Position numbers and translations under genes: made by a program. Below, piece after piece: positions 32,329 through 45,337 of a DNA stretch of 64,000 bases. Origin of the DNA: Craterostigma plantagineum (Eukaryota > Streptophyta > Magnoliopsida > Lamiales > Linderniaceae); contig JAPQWV010000675.1 in NCBI GenBank assembly GCA_027422505.1, forward strand, positions 233,001 through 297,000. The letters run 5' to 3'. Numbering within the stretch: the stretch's first letter is position 1; the number at the start of each line of letters is the position of its first letter. The notes beneath the pieces are model-generated. The model ran no database searches and was not told where the DNA came from. It was given only the letters and a program-made list of their open reading frames with translations.

Positions 32329-33689
32329 TGTAATACCCCGAATTATTATGAACATGCTCATTTGTGAACTTATGTGAAAATTATGTGTTTCTGTGACTGC
32401 GTGATATATGTTTTATAGTCCTATACATGTGTTACATGATTTACGACTTTTGTGAAAAATATTAGGACTTATGAAAATTTGGATAGCATTGAGATATAGG
32501 TGAAATTTTATCTCGGCAAAAATAATGGTATAGTGTAAAATCAATTTCGGTCAACTATGATATAGTAAGTGTGTAATCGCCGAGTAAATAGAGAAAATAA
32601 TCGGACAATTGTGTGTCAGAATTGAAATGAATTTTTGGAGAGGCGATTCGGCCGATTTAGTGTTACAAAATTTGACAACATAGGAATTTATAGTATAGTT
32701 TTAGAGACTTAAGTGGAAGTCAAAATCGACTAATAATGGGACTTTCGAGTATGATAAGGAGAATTTAATTATAATAACCGTGTAAGCTCCCATGTGAGGG
32801 AATCGGGCGATTGGGAAGATTGCTTTCAAATAACATAGCTGTAGAATTTTGACCAATAAAGGAGTTCAACTTCGACCAAGACTAGATAATTATTAAATTC
32901 AAGCACTCATCATTCATGTGGGTTACGAGCAACTAAAGGTTCCTTAGTCTAGGGGGTAAAATGTATTGATTTAGTCACCTACTAGTCACTTCAAAACACA
33001 TAATTCAATACTTCAATCCTTATCAAGTCGATCAAGAAGGACATTAACAGAAGGAGAGTGAGAGGAACATTTATATAACAGTAAGGGAAAGAAACCCTCA
33101 TGAATGAAAAGAGACGAACGGCCAAAAGAAAGCTTATCAAACAAAACATATTCATAACAACTTTAAGATCGGGCTTTGGTAAGTATTCCATTTAGCACTT
33201 TATAATTTTCGTGGTATAAATTACTTGATTATTGTATCTCCAGAGATTAATGAAATTCATAAAGCTTCCGTGTATGATAGGTCGAAGAAACACTAGTTTG
33301 GATCCAAACGCATGTTAATCTATTTATTCATATTAGGGAGTACCTAAGCTGAAGACTCATGAGGTAGAATTTATTTATAGCCTATATTTAGAAATTAGAA
33401 CTTCAAGAACAGGGTAACCTTTGAATAGAACTGACGGTTTTAGGGTAGAATAAGCTTTAGAATATGCAAGTGCAAGATGAAATAAATCCCGATAGTAAGT
33501 CTTAGGGAATTAGAAGGTAAAGTGAAAACATTTCGGTTGAATTATGAAGATTAGAAACTTGTATGATCTTTTTTGACGAGGTATGCATATAATTTTAGAT
33601 AAGTTTAACATTAATAAGAATTCTTGGCAAATTGGGATTCGGGTACGGAAAATCGGGCGAATGAGCCTAATTAGTAAACTTTAATCATA

Positions 33690-33727
<38 letters not shown>

Positions 33728-35038
33728 TGGTCAAACCTGCAAGGAATCGGCCAACTTGATGGTACGTCAAATCGGGCGACTTGGAGAAACATTTAAGCTC
33801 GGCGAAATCATAATCAGGCGAAACTAGCTTGTGTGTATAATTAAATCGGGCGATTTCACCCTATGAAGACCCCGGCGAAACCTAAGTCCATGTATAACTA
33901 ATCGGGCGATACTAGTTTTGACTGAAAATTATACTAACGTTGACCCGATTTTGACCAATAAAAATAAACCTTCGGGCAATTTAGGTTATCCCAAACCTAG
34001 ATCTTTGTAGTCATTTCTAATATAACTTACACTGTATAGTTCCAGGATTAGTATAGATACTAATAATATTTATATATTCAGAGGTCCGAGATTTAGGAAG
34101 TCCACCAGATACCGTACCCGATTATATCCGGAGGACAGGTAGGTGAATTACTCATCTACAATGCGTGAACACATATCTGATCTTATGTGCTTCTATGTGA
34201 TTAAATAAATTACGTGATTTACGTGTTATACATGTTTTACGTACGTTTTATGTGGATCATGCTTTTAGACGTTATCATGTTTATATGCATGGCATCTGCA
34301 TATAATATCACAGGGGTGAGATATTTACACCGTATTGAGACGGTGACGATTTGAGATATTGTCGAGCGGGGTAGAATGAGATATTTGTGATTTTTGTCGT
34401 TGACTCGTTGAGGAGTCGAGGTTGGTACTCGTATGACACCTGACGGCAGACAGGCGTGATCGATCTGTCTACTCGGGCGTGAACGTCCCAAGGTGCAAAA
34501 CCGTCGTGATTTTATTTGTAGCGGAGGGAGCGACCCGACAGGGCAGTTGCGTGAACGTCAAAATGCTGTCGGCGTAGGCTACCGTTTACGGAAGAGCGAC
34601 CTAGCAGGGCAGTTACGTGAACGTCAAAATGCTGCTAGTGTAAGCTTCTGTTATGTTATAAGCGCGCGAGGTGTCGAGTCTGACCTAGGGCCCTGTGTTG
34701 TGTGATATGAGATAGTAATGTTGGAAAAGAAATCGTGAACATTGCATGTGAGATATTGGGATCGGGAATAAGCTTTCACGTGCATACATGCATTTCTATT
34801 CACCTATTGGGCAAATTGCTCAGTGTTTACGTGCTGTAGGTACTGAGTCTGACGCCGACGCACGTCAAGACTGAGGCGGCTGGTGGCGGTGCTCCACGGA
34901 CTTTTGAGGGCATGGCGGTACATGGATGAAGACCTGTGGAGAGGCGCTAGGAAAAAGTTTTTTTATTAGACGGGCCTTCCGCGACTGACGTTGCCGAAAT
35001 CCGCCACTAACCTTACTTAGAAAACGAGGGTCGTCTCA
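32329..35038 (+). repeat. 5' LTR of chromovirus F
   Basis: 2710 bp, TGTAATACCCCG...GGGTCGTCTCA. The first 105 bases differ from the 3' LTR at two sites. It contains five exact TCGGGCGA words (32805, 33651, 33770, 33845 and 33902 regions), a (TG)n run at about 33706-33728, and a 76 bp tandem pair around 34527-34680 with GTGAACGTCAAAATGCTG. It lacks about 85 bp present in the 3' LTR at 41873-41960. Confidence 0.92.
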
Positions 35039-35040
35039 GG

Positions 35041-35052
35041 TGGTATGAGAGC
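35041..35052 (+). promoter_or_regulatory. Primer-binding site of chromovirus F
   Basis: TGGTATGAGAGC two bases after the LTR: the tRNA-Met site TGGTATCAGAGC with one change. Confidence 0.85.
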
Positions 35053-35199
35053 GTAGGCTTTAGATTCTGAAGACTGTCCATGTACTGTCGCTCAGAAGCC
35101 TGGAGAACCAGCCTGGCCTATAAGTTTAATACTTGACTTCGTGGCTATGTGATTATTTGATATGTGCTTTATATGAATTATTGTAGACAATAGTTGAAA

Positions 35200-36170
35200 A
35201 TGCCAAGGACACATAGTGAGCATGTGGGCGAATCCAGCCGTAGGGCTGAACCTGATCCCCTCCAAATGAAAGGGACTCTACCCTTTTACAACTGACTGAA
35301 TTACGTCAACGTCAGTCAGATCATATCATTCTCCAAGCAGATCAAATTGACAAGCTACATCATCATCATAGCTCGTCTGAACATCATCCCTCCCCTTAGC
35401 CCGTGCGCTTAGAAATTATAGCGGAGCATTTTCGCAAGAAGGATCCCCCCACTTTCGCAGACGCCACTGATCCCGCGATGGCTGAAGATTGACTACGAAC
35501 GATTGAAGATATGTTTGTCTGCTGCCGCGTACCTGAGAACGAGAAGGTCCTTTGCGCCATTTCCATGCTGAGAGGAAACGCTCGCTTCTGGTGGGACAGT
35601 GTGAAGTTCTTCGAAGACCCAGTGATAATGTCGTGGGAACGATTTAGAGAATTGTTCCACGGCAAATATTTTACTACCCACGAACAGGAACGACGGATGC
35701 TAGAATTTATGAAACTCAGGCAAGGAGGAATGCCCGTGGCTCAATATGTCCGCAGAACCTATTGAATGTTGTCCCGTTTTGCTCCTCACATGGTGGAGCA
35801 GTTGTCCCGTTTTGCTCACGAGCAGTTGTCCCGTTTTGCTCCTCACATGGTGGCGATGAACCTATTGAAGGTGATGAGGTTCATTACGGGCCTCAAACCT
35901 GAACTATATCGTGACCTAAGTATTTCGGGAGCCCGACAGATGGAATTTACCCAAGTAGCGGAGCGGGCCATGATAGCGGAGCAGGCTCTCAGATCTCTGA
36001 AGCTCAGGAGGCGAAGAAGAGAAAGGAGAGTCAGCAAGGACCTGGAAATGACCGTAAACGCCAGTTTTTCAACAAAGGCCAAGGAAATCGCCAGGGTCAA
36101 CAGAACTGGCGACCGACGCTGAACCAGGGACCCGTAGTTATTCAAAACAGACCTCCAAAAAGAAGGTCGT
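35200..36170 (+). pseudogene. gag of chromovirus F
   Basis: Begins ATG at 35200 (MPRTHSEHVGESSRR), with a stop after about 30 codons. 35511-35765 carries the retrotransposon gag core (MLRGNARFWWDSVKFFEDP, then WERFRELFHGKYF and MKLRQGGMPVAQYV). A local duplication of LSRFAPHMVEQ follows at 35766-35860 (three copies of TTGTCCCGTTTTGCTC). 35870-36122 has GLKPELYRDLSISGARQMEF. The CCHC knuckle that should follow is absent: the sequence passes within about 100 bases to the region after protease. Confidence 0.85.
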
Positions 36171-36229
36171 TAAATTCCAACTGCCTGAGGAATAAACATT
36201 CACTTTTTCGGGTAAAGCAAGTACGAATC

Positions 36230-37175
36230 ACATTCCACGAATATCAGCTCTAAAGGCTCAACGACTTTTGAGGTCAGGTTGTGAGTCTTATCTCATATTC
36301 GCGGCGAAGGCAGAGGACTTACCTCAACCGGAACTAAAAGACGTACCTGTAGTGAAAGAATACGCTGATGTATTTCTCGATGATCTCCCGGGGTTACCCC
36401 CTGATCGAGAAATACAATTAAAGATAGATCCGATGCCAGGGTCAGCCCCAATCTCTAAAGCCCCACCGTCTAGCACCGAACGAGTTAAAAGAATTGAAGG
36501 AACAGATAGAAGACCTACTATCTAAGGGGTTTATCCAGCCGAGTTTTTCACCGTGGGGCGCACCCGTTCTTTTCGTGCGAAAGAAGGATGGTTCGATGGA
36601 ACTGTGCATCGACTATCGAGAATTGACTTAGATCACGATCAAGAATAAATATCCCCTGTTAAGGATCAATGATCTGTTTGACCAATTACAAGGAGCGACG
36701 GTATTCTCGAAAATTGACCTCCGTTTGGGATACCATCAGTTGAAGATCAGGGAGATAGATGTTCCTAAAACTGCATTTACCACGAGGTACGACCATTACG
36801 AGTTTTGGTCATGCCTTTTGGACTGACAAATGCCCCAGCTGCTTTTATGGACTTGATGAATCGAGTCTTTAAAGACTACCTCGATCGGTTTGTTATCGTC
36901 TTTATCGACGATATTATGATCTATTCGATGACAAGAGTCGAACACGAAAGCCATCTACGAACCGTCTTAGGAATCCTGCGAGAGAAACAGCTCTACCCAA
37001 ATTCAAGAAGTGTGAATTCTGGCTTGAGCAAGTAGCCTTCTTGGGACACGTGATTTCTGGGAATGGAATCTCTATGGACCCGAGCAAGATCGAAGCTGTG
37101 AATAATTGGCCATGCCCTAATACTTCTACCGAGGTTCGGAGTTTTCTGGGACTTGCAGGATATTACCGTAAGTTT
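36230..37175 (+). pseudogene. Reverse transcriptase of chromovirus F
   Basis: 36268-36525 keeps the pre-RT region (PVVKEYADVFLDDLPGLPPD), and a frameshift follows. [20 protein letters not shown] and LCIDYRELT can be read at 36520-36630. 36805-37035 has [20 protein letters not shown] and the catalytic FIDDIMIYS. 37041-37170 has [19 protein letters not shown] and [14 protein letters not shown]. At least three frameshifts plus a stop in place of a residue after YRELT. The protease Asp-Thr-Gly block is missing upstream. Confidence 0.88.
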
Positions 37176-37690
37176 ATAGAGCTCCAGTATTGCCTCTACA
37201 TCGACCAATCTGACGAGGAAGAACGTCCCGTTCAAGTGGACCGAAGCATGCGAACAAAGTTTTCAAGAATTGAAGAAACGCCTTACCTCCGCTCCCATAC
37301 TGACAATACCATCAGGAACCAGAGGATTCGCAGTATTCAGCGATGCTTCGAAGAATGGCTTGTGTTGCGTGCTGATGAAGAACGGGAAGATGATTGCCTA
37401 TGCTTCACGGCAGTAAAAGGAATACGAGAAGAACTACCCAACCCATGACCTAGAACTAGCAGCAGTAGTTTTCGCTTTGAAGATCTGGAGACATTATCTC
37501 TACGGAGAGAAGTGTGAGATCTTCACATACCATAAGAGCTTGAAGTATTTCTTCACTCAGAAGGAATTGATATGCGACAACGAAGATGGCTAGAGCTCGT
37601 CAAAGACTACGTCTGTATAATCAGCTATCACCCGGGCAAAGCAAACGTAGTCGCAGATGCGCTAAGGCAAAAAGCAGTGAATATAGAGTG
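37176..37690 (+). pseudogene. RNase H region of chromovirus F
   Basis: Frame-broken. [22 protein letters not shown], then [20 protein letters not shown], then [20 protein letters not shown] are readable across frames between 37240 and 37500, ending in the tether [13 protein letters not shown] deletion after YRKFIE removes the RT connection. Confidence 0.75.
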
Positions 37691-37718
37691 ACATCAGCTT
37701 GGAATAAAAGTAGTTAAT

Positions 37719-38815
37719 TTGGGCGAAGTTGAGGCAATACTAGCAGCGTTAACTCTTCAACCCACGCTGTTAGAATGGATCAGGAAGACGCAAGAAGAAG
37801 ATGAACTTTACCTAAAAATGAAGGATGCGCTACCCGAGGATTTTAAAATACGAGGGATGGAGTTTTATTATATAAAAATCGTCATTATGTACCTAACAGC
37901 GAGGAGTTATGACAAACGATAATGAAGGAAACACGCGACCACATATTCGGTACACCCAGGAGCCACGAAGATGTATCAAGACTTGCGAGTAACATACTGG
38001 TGGCCAGGAATGAAGAAAGAAATCGCCATATTCGTGAACCGATGTATGACGTGTCAATTGATAAAAGCAGAACACCAACGACCCGGTGGAACGTTACAGT
38101 CTCTACCCATTCCAGAATGGAAATGAGATCATATCACGATGGATTTTGTCGTTGGTTTACCCAAGACGACAAAAGGCCATGATGCTATTTGGGTGATTGT
38201 TGATCGCCTGACCAAGTCGGCTCATTTCCTTCCAATCAGTTCTACTTTTTCCATGGAACGCTACGCTGAATTGTATATTCAGGAAATTATTCGACTCCAT
38301 GGAATTCCAGCCTCTATCGTCTTGGACCGAGATTCGAGATTTCTATTGAACTTTTGGCAGAACTTACAAAAAGCGATGGCAACTACGCTCTCATTCAGTA
38401 CTGCTTACCATTCCAGACCGACGGGCAGTCTGAACGAACGATTCAGACTCTCGAGGATATGCTACGGGCATGTGTGCTCGATTTCAAAGGAAACCGGAGT
38501 AAGTATCTGCCGCTCATAGAGTTCTCATACAACAACAGTTTCCATGCTACAATCGGAATGGCACTATACGAGGCGTTATACGGGCGCAAGCGCCGATCTC
38601 CAGTCCATTGGGATGAAATCGGCGAACGAGCTCTATTAGGGCCAGATATCATTCGAGAAATGACCGAAGCTGTGACGAAAATTCGGGAAAGAATGCAAAC
38701 TGCTCAAAGTCGGCAGAAAAGTTACGCAGATCATCGACGATGGCCTTTGGAATTTGCAGAAGATGATCAAGTATTCGTAAAGATTTCCCCGATGAAAGGA
38801 GTACGCTTCGGATGA
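37719..38815 (+). pseudogene. Integrase of chromovirus F
   Basis: The zinc-binding HHCC region is readable at 37960-38080 ([16 protein letters not shown], then [12 protein letters not shown]) in frames different from the core. 38139-38519 carries the catalytic core start MDFVVGLPKTTKGHDAIWVI and VDRLTKSAHFLPI. 38354-38815 carries TDGQSERTIQTLEDMLRACV, the region with the catalytic Glu, and YNNSFHATIGMALYEALYGR. A frameshift separates the two core halves. Confidence 0.88.
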
Positions 38816-39204
38816 AAGGGCAAACTGAGTACCAGATACATAGGCAAATTCAGAATTATCAGACGAGTTGGAGAGGTCGCGTACCAACTAGAGTTATCGG
38901 CCTCATTATCGCAAGTTCACAACGTATTCAACGTATCGACACTACGATAATACGTCGCTGACCCGAGCCATGTGATCCAGAAAGAGATTCTTTATCAACA
39001 ACTCAAGCCTGACTTGAGCTATGAAGAGAAGCCTGTAGAGATTTTGATCTATGGGATGAAACAACTTCGGAATAGAACTATTCCGTTAGTTAAAGTCTTG
39101 GCGGAATCAATCAATCGAGGAAGCCACGTGGGAGCGAGGTGACGATATGAGAGTTTGTTATCCCGAGTTATTCCAGTTGGCGTAATTTCGGGGACTAAAT
39201 TCTT
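38816..39204 (+). pseudogene. Chromodomain-containing C-terminus of chromovirus F
   Basis: After a stop at 38815 the frame continues through RYIGKFRIIRRVGEVAYQL and then MKQLRNRTIPLVKVLAESI (39057-39113), the chromodomain-type motif at the end of Tekay/Del integrases, followed by an acidic remnant and the polypurine tract. In this family the chromodomain is thought to direct insertion to marked chromatin. Confidence 0.8.
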
Positions 39205-39217
39205 TTAAGGGGGAGGA
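39205..39217 (+). promoter_or_regulatory. Polypurine tract of chromovirus F
   Basis: TTAAGGGGGAGGA directly before the 3' LTR TG. Confidence 0.8.
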
Positions 39218-42046
39218 TGTAATACCCCGAATTATTATGAACATGCTCATTTGTGAACTTATGTGAAAATTATGTGATTCTGTGACTGCGTGATATATGT
39301 TTTATAGCCCTATACATGTGTTACATGATTTACGACTTTTGTGAAAAATATTAGGACTTATGAAAATTTGGATAGCATTGAGGTATAGGTGAAATTTTAT
39401 CTCGGCAAAAATAATGGTATCGTGTAAAATCAACTTCGGTCAACTATCATATAGTAAGTGTGTAATCGCCGAGTAAATAGAGAAAAAAATCGGACAATTG
39501 TGTGTCAGAACTGAAATGAATTTTTGGAGAGGCGATTCGGCCGATTTAGTGTTACAAAATTTGACAACATAGGAATTTATAGTATAGTTTTAGAGACTTA
39601 AGTGGAAGTCAAAATCGACCATGGGGCTTTCGAGTATGATAAGGAGAATTTAATTATAATAACTGTGTAAGCTCCCATGTGAGGGAATCGGGCGATTGGG
39701 AAGATTGCTTTCAAATAACATACCTGTAGAATTTTGACCAATAAATAGGAGTTCAACTTCGACCAAGACTAGATAATTAATAAATTCAACCACTCATCAT
39801 TCATGTGGGTTACGAGCAACTAAAGGTTCCTTAGTGTAGGGGGTAAAATGTATTGATTTAGTCACATACTAGTCACTTCAAAACACATAATTCAATACTT
39901 CAATCCTTATCAAGTCGATCAAGAAGGACATTAACAGAAGGAGAGTGAGAGGAACATTTATATAACAATAAGGGAAAGAAAACCCTCATGAATGAAAAGA
40001 GACGAACGGCCAAAAGAAAGCTTATCAAACAACACATATTCTTAACTTTAAGATCGGAGTTTGGTAAGTATACCATTTAGCACTTTATAATTTTCATGAT
40101 TTAAATTACTTGATTATTATATCTCTAGAGATTAATGAAATTCATAAAGCTTCCGTGTATGATAGGTCGAAGAAACCCTAGTTTGGATCCAAACGCGTGT
40201 TAATCTATTTATTCATATTAGGGAGTACCTAAGCTGAAGACTCATGAAGTAGAATTTATTTATAGCATATATTTAGAAATTAGAACTTCAAGAACATGGT
40301 AACTTGAATAGAACTGACGATTTTAGGGCAGAATAAGCTTTAGAATGCAAGTGCTAGATGAAATAAATCCCGATAGTAAGTCTTAGGGAATTAGAAGGTA
40401 AAGTGAAAACATTTCGGTTGAATTATGAAGATTAGAAACTGGTAGGATCTTTTTTGACGAGGTATGCATATAATTTTAGATAAGTTTAACATTAATAAAA
40501 TTTCTTGGCAAATTGGGATTGGGGGATGGAAAATCGGGCGAATGAGCCTAATGAGTAAACTTTAATCATAATATATATATATATATATTATTATATATAT
40601 AAAACTTTAATCATAATATATTATATATATATATATATATATATGTTGGTCAAACCTACAAGGAATCGGCCAACTTGATGGTACGTCAAATCGGGCGACT
40701 TGGAGAAACATTTAGGCTCGACGAAATCATAATCGGGCGAACCTAGCTTCTGTGTATAATTAAATCGGGCAATTTCACCCTATGAAGACCCCGACGAAAC
40801 CTAAGTCCATGTATAACTAATCGGGCGATACTAGTTTTGACTGAAAATTATACTAACGTTGACCCGACTTTGACCAATAAAAATAAACCTTCGGGCAATT
40901 TAGGTTATCCCAAACCTAGATCATTGTAGTCATTTCTAATATAACTATTTTAGACTGTATAGTTCCAGGATTAGTACGGATACTAATAATATTTGTATAT
41001 TCAGAGGTCCGAGATTTAAGAAGTCCACCAGATACCGTACCCGATTATATCAGGAGGACAGGTAGGTGAATTATTCATCTACAATGCGTAAACACATATG
41101 TGATCTTATGTGCTTCTATGTGATTAAATGATTTACGTGATTTACGTGTTATACATTTTTTACGTACGTTTTATGTGGATCATGCTTTTAGACATTATCA
41201 CGTTTATATGCATGGCATTGCATATCATATCACAGGGGTGAGATATTTACACCGTATTGAGACGGTGATGATTTGAGATATTGTCGAGCGGGGCAGAATG
41301 AGATATTTGTGATTTTTGTTGTTGACTCATTGAGGAGTCGAGGTTGGTACTCGTATGACACCTGACGGCAGACAGGCGTGATCGATCTGTCTACTCGGGC
41401 GTGAACGTTCCGAGGTGCAAAACCGTCGTGATTTTATTTGTAGCGGAGGGAGCGACCTGACAGGGCAGTTGCGTGAACGTCAAAATGCTGTCGGCGTAGG
41501 CTACCGCTTACGGAAGAGCGACCTAGCAGTCAGTTGCGTGAACGTCAAAACGCTACTAGTGTAAGCTTCTGTTGTCTTATAGGCACGGGAGGTGTCGAGT
41601 ATGACCTAGGGCCCTGTGTTGTGTGATATGAGATAGGAATGTTGAGAAGAAAGAGTGAACATTGCATGTGAGATATTGGGATCGAGAATGAGCTTTCACG
41701 TGCATACATGCATTTCTATTCACCTACTGGGCAAATCGCTCAGTGTTTACGTGTTGTAGGTACTGAGTTTGATGCCGACGCGCGTCAAGACTGAGGCGGC
41801 TGGTGGCGGTGCTCCACAGACTTTTGAGGGCAGGGCGGTACATGGATGAAGACCTGTGGAGAGGCGTTAGGGTTTTTGATTTTTTGACATTTTGGGCAAT
41901 GCCCTTTGTACAGATACTACTATGTAGAATAATATTTGTCATACTATATTAACTTTAGGAAAAAGTTTTTTTTTTAGACGGGCCTTCCGCGACTTACGTT
42001 GCGGAAATCCGCCACTAACCTTACTTGGAAAACGCGGGTCGTCTCA
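39218..42046 (+). repeat. 3' LTR of chromovirus F
   Basis: 2829 bp, TGTAATACCCCG...GGGTCGTCTCA. It differs from the 5' LTR by scattered substitutions, an expanded (TA)n tract with a duplicated AACTTTAATCATAATATA block at 40560-40645, and about 85 extra bases at 41873-41960 that the 5' copy lacks. Confidence 0.92.
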
Positions 42047-42692
42047 CGAACTCACGGGCTTCTGTCTACTTCGCGGGTTCTCATCTTCATAAGATAACTT
42101 CGCAAACTCTCACTTTGGCGAACTTCGAGTCACACCTTCAACACTGCGAATCATGTTCACGCCTTGTCAAATTCGCGATGTAGAGCTTCGCGAGTCGGAA
42201 GTTCTCGAACTCAAGTTCTCAAGTTAGTCTGCGAACCCTTGTACCAGTTTGCAATCTCATCATTCACGAATCCGGCCCCCACTTCGCAAACCCAGACCAC
42301 ATCACGAATCCAAACTTCTTCACGAACCCTGTTTGTGACCTCAAAGAACTAGTCCACTTCAAGAATTGGGTCAATTCGCAATCAGCCACTTCGTGAATTT
42401 TGGATCACTGACTGCACATCATAAACTGAATCTCAAACCAATTCGCGATCTTCACACTAACACAAGCTCAGAATCATTTCGCGAACCAAATCTCTCACGA
42501 ATCCAGCACTTTGACCAATTCGTGTCTCAAACACTTCGCGAATCAGAACTTTCACTCATTTCACGATTATCCCAATTCGCGATAAAACCCTAACATCAAA
42601 GTCTAATCTCAAAACTCAATTTTGACCAAACTTTCGATTCATTATTATTTTCCTCACATTACACGTCAATGATCAAATCCAAAATACAAGAA
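42047..42692 (+). other. Leader of element C, second part, rich in TTCGCGAA words
   Basis: Untranslated leader resuming after F. It contains many CTTCGCGA, TTCGCAAA and TTCACGAA words (for example near 42190, 42440, 42478, 42535 and 42577). Open frames 42164-42352 and 42366-42593 have no domain. Confidence 0.7.
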
Positions 42693-45320
42693 ATGGACTC
42701 CTTAAGCATGGGAAATGATGTTAGACCTCCCGTTATCAGACATGGGGAATATGTCATCTGGAAGAGAAGATTCACAACTTCATTGAGAGCAAGGACAATT
42801 CAGAAAACTTGCTGAGTCCATTTACAATGGACCTATTCAGTATTGGACCATAGTCCCAGCCACCACGACAACCACTCCTGCAAGAGAAGAACAGAGGATC
42901 TTGAAGACTATCGACCAATACGATGGGGAAGAAAAACTGCGCCATAAGGCTGATCAAATCGCAAAGTCATACCTAATGCAAGCCATCCCAGTGACATCCT
43001 CATGTAGCTCGTATGCGGAGAAAGTGCTAAAGAAATATTGGACGCACTTAGGATCATGATGATGGCTACTGAAGTTAACACAATGGCAAGAATGGCCAAT
43101 ACACTCATATTTTATGATCCGTCAGGCAGTCAAAGGAGAAAGCCTTCAAGAACGTTCCAACGATTCCTCATTCTACTGAATAAGTTAAAGATGAACGAAG
43201 TTACGAAAAATGCAATGGAGATCAATATCAAGTTCCTCGGCTCGCTTCAACAAGAATGGGAGTCGACAACAATAACGATGAGACAAATGAACGACCTGAC
43301 TAAGACCAGCATCCACACATTATTCGACTGTCTCAACCAAAACTCCAATTATGTGGAGAAGAGGAGGGAAGAAGCTAGGCCAGTGGGAAGCAACACGCTC
43401 GCGTTATTGTCTGAACGATCATCAGGAAAGCAATCAAAGGATAATGAGATCATCGAGTCATCACAACTCAGGACGGAGAAGATTCAAATTCTGATGGAGA
43501 ACTCAAAGATCTCACAAAACATAGAGAACTCAAGGAGCACACAATTAAGGAGCTCGCAAAATAACTTGCTTTAGTCTCAAACTTCGCACAGAAGAAATAC
43601 TATAAGAAGTCTGGATCCTCATCCAATCATAAAAGAACTTCTTCCAATTCAAGTGAAAGGCTCAAGATGAAGAAACTAATCCTGTAATTACCTCTTAATC
43701 TGGAAAATGATTCAATTGCAAAAAGATTGGACATTTCGCCAGAGTGCAGAATGCCCAAGAAAAAGGATGCCAATTATTATCGTAGAAAAGCTCAATTGGC
43801 AGAGGAGAAGGAGAAGGGAATGGTCTTGATGGCTGCACAGGATCATTGGCTCGAAGACACTTCAGACAACGAGGAAGAGAACACGGTACTGATGGCCAAA
43901 CTGGATGACGAGGAAGATGGAACTGAAACTTTAGGAAGCGACTCAGAAAAGAAACCTTCTGCAACTCAGACATGGTGGAGGTAAGCGAAGCTGATTATGA
44001 CTCCTTACATAAAATGAAAAATGAATTCCTAACTCTACATATATATATATATATATATATATATCAAACAAACAGAGCAAAAAACAAATTAGGGAATTAG
44101 AAGCAAACCTACAAAATAATCTACAAATTAGGTTTGATTATGCATGTGAGAAAAATCGAGTGGTAGTAGCCAATGAGAAAGTTTCAAAGCTAGAAGTCAG
44201 AGGCTAAAGCGAAGGAATTAGCAAAAGAAATGAGACCTCTTAACCCAAAGAAAACAGACAAAACAGACCATTTTCTTGAACAAACCTGGAGATATTGATT
44301 CTATAATCCTCATCAAGGACTTGGTTTTGAAAACCCATATCTGTTACAGCAAGGCATATCAGATGCACATTATCTCTAAGATCTTAAATACATGCAATTA
44401 GGCTGTATGACGAACCTCATGCCTTTTGTTAGAGAATCTGAAACCTTACGTGGCGAGAAAGTAGAAATATCATCCGATTACGCATAGCTAAATGATAGTT
44501 ATAAAGAAAGAAAATGTTCTGCCATAACTGAATTTGAATCAGATATTCCTCGTCCAATCAAAGGAGATACCTAAGACACCAATGACTACATATGCAGCAG
44601 TATATATGACTGAGTGCATAAAGAAAATCGGTGATCTACACTCCACACTCAAAGAAATTCCTTTGATATTGAAAGGCAGAATCTTCTTGAGGAAATCTCC
44701 ACACTTAAAGAAAATTAAGACTACACTCACTCACGTATACCTTGATTTCGCATGATAAAATTTCATGTACTAATGCTTTGAAATTTTTAGGACGCATAAA
44801 AGAGCCATTGAAAGGTCGAGTTTGTGTTAAAAAGGAAGATATTTTGAAGGAGACCTGCGATTTTAGCGAGCCTTTTGTTATAGATTGTTTTCCTTCAAAA
44901 ACTTTTGTACCGTCTTTATTTTATCATGTATCACAAAACTCATCCTTTTATTCAAAAATAATTTTTCCATGCATGACAGTTTCTACAAACAAGCTCACAG
45001 AACAACTTCAAAAGACACATCTTTGAAACAAAAGAAACGATCAGAAATAAAAACTACCAAGGAACCTGCAAAACAAGAAAAGACTAAAAAATGTGTCTCT
45101 AAGGCTAAGACAAAGAGAGCTCCACTATTACGAAAATGGGTTCCAAAGCTTAAGTACTGAGGAAACCCAAATCCAAGCCCTAGAAACAATTAGTGAGTCT
45201 GGACATGATATTAAGTCTTACACTGACAGTGATAAATCTAGGCTAGGTCGAGAGTCTATACGGACTAACAAGCATAACAGAGGTGTACCCATTTTTAAAT
45301 GGGTACCTAAAATCCTCTAG
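42693..45320 (+). pseudogene. gag of Copia element C
   Basis: Begins ATG 42693 (MDSLSMGNDVRPPVI), with frameshifts soon after. Readable pieces include QYWTIVPATTTTPAREEQRI and KSYLMQAIPVTSSC. 43038-43574 is the UBN2-type gag core (FLGSLQQEWESTTITMRQMN). The CCHC knuckle at 43707-43750 reads FNCKKIGHFARVCRMP with a stop where the first Cys should be. 43727-43984 is acidic. A (TA)n microsatellite interrupts at 44039-44063. The tail to 45320 is Lys-rich, ending FKWVPKIL, as in element D (IRKWVPKSE). Multiple stops and frameshifts. Confidence 0.85.
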
Positions 45321-45337
45321 TTTGATTTTGCAGGCCC

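Larger units (their letters stand above)
32329..42046 (+). mobile_element. Chromovirus F (Ty3/Gypsy, Tekay/Del-like), nested in the leader of element C
   Basis: Full-length element: 5' LTR 32329-35038, PBS, gag, pol, chromodomain tail, polypurine tract and 3' LTR 39218-42046. The flanks are CAAAC (32324-32328) and CGAAC (42047-42051), a 4/5 match expected of an old target duplication. Protease and the gag zinc knuckle are deleted, and pol has several frameshifts and stops, so it is non-autonomous now. The chromodomain-type C-terminus and RT/IN motifs place it with Tekay/Del chromoviruses. Confidence 0.92.

Noticed and set aside
34237..34705. Open frames in the F LTR (and 20859-21209 in LTR H) as genes
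   Set aside because: They fall in LTR sequence, and the frames are not conserved between the two F LTRs.
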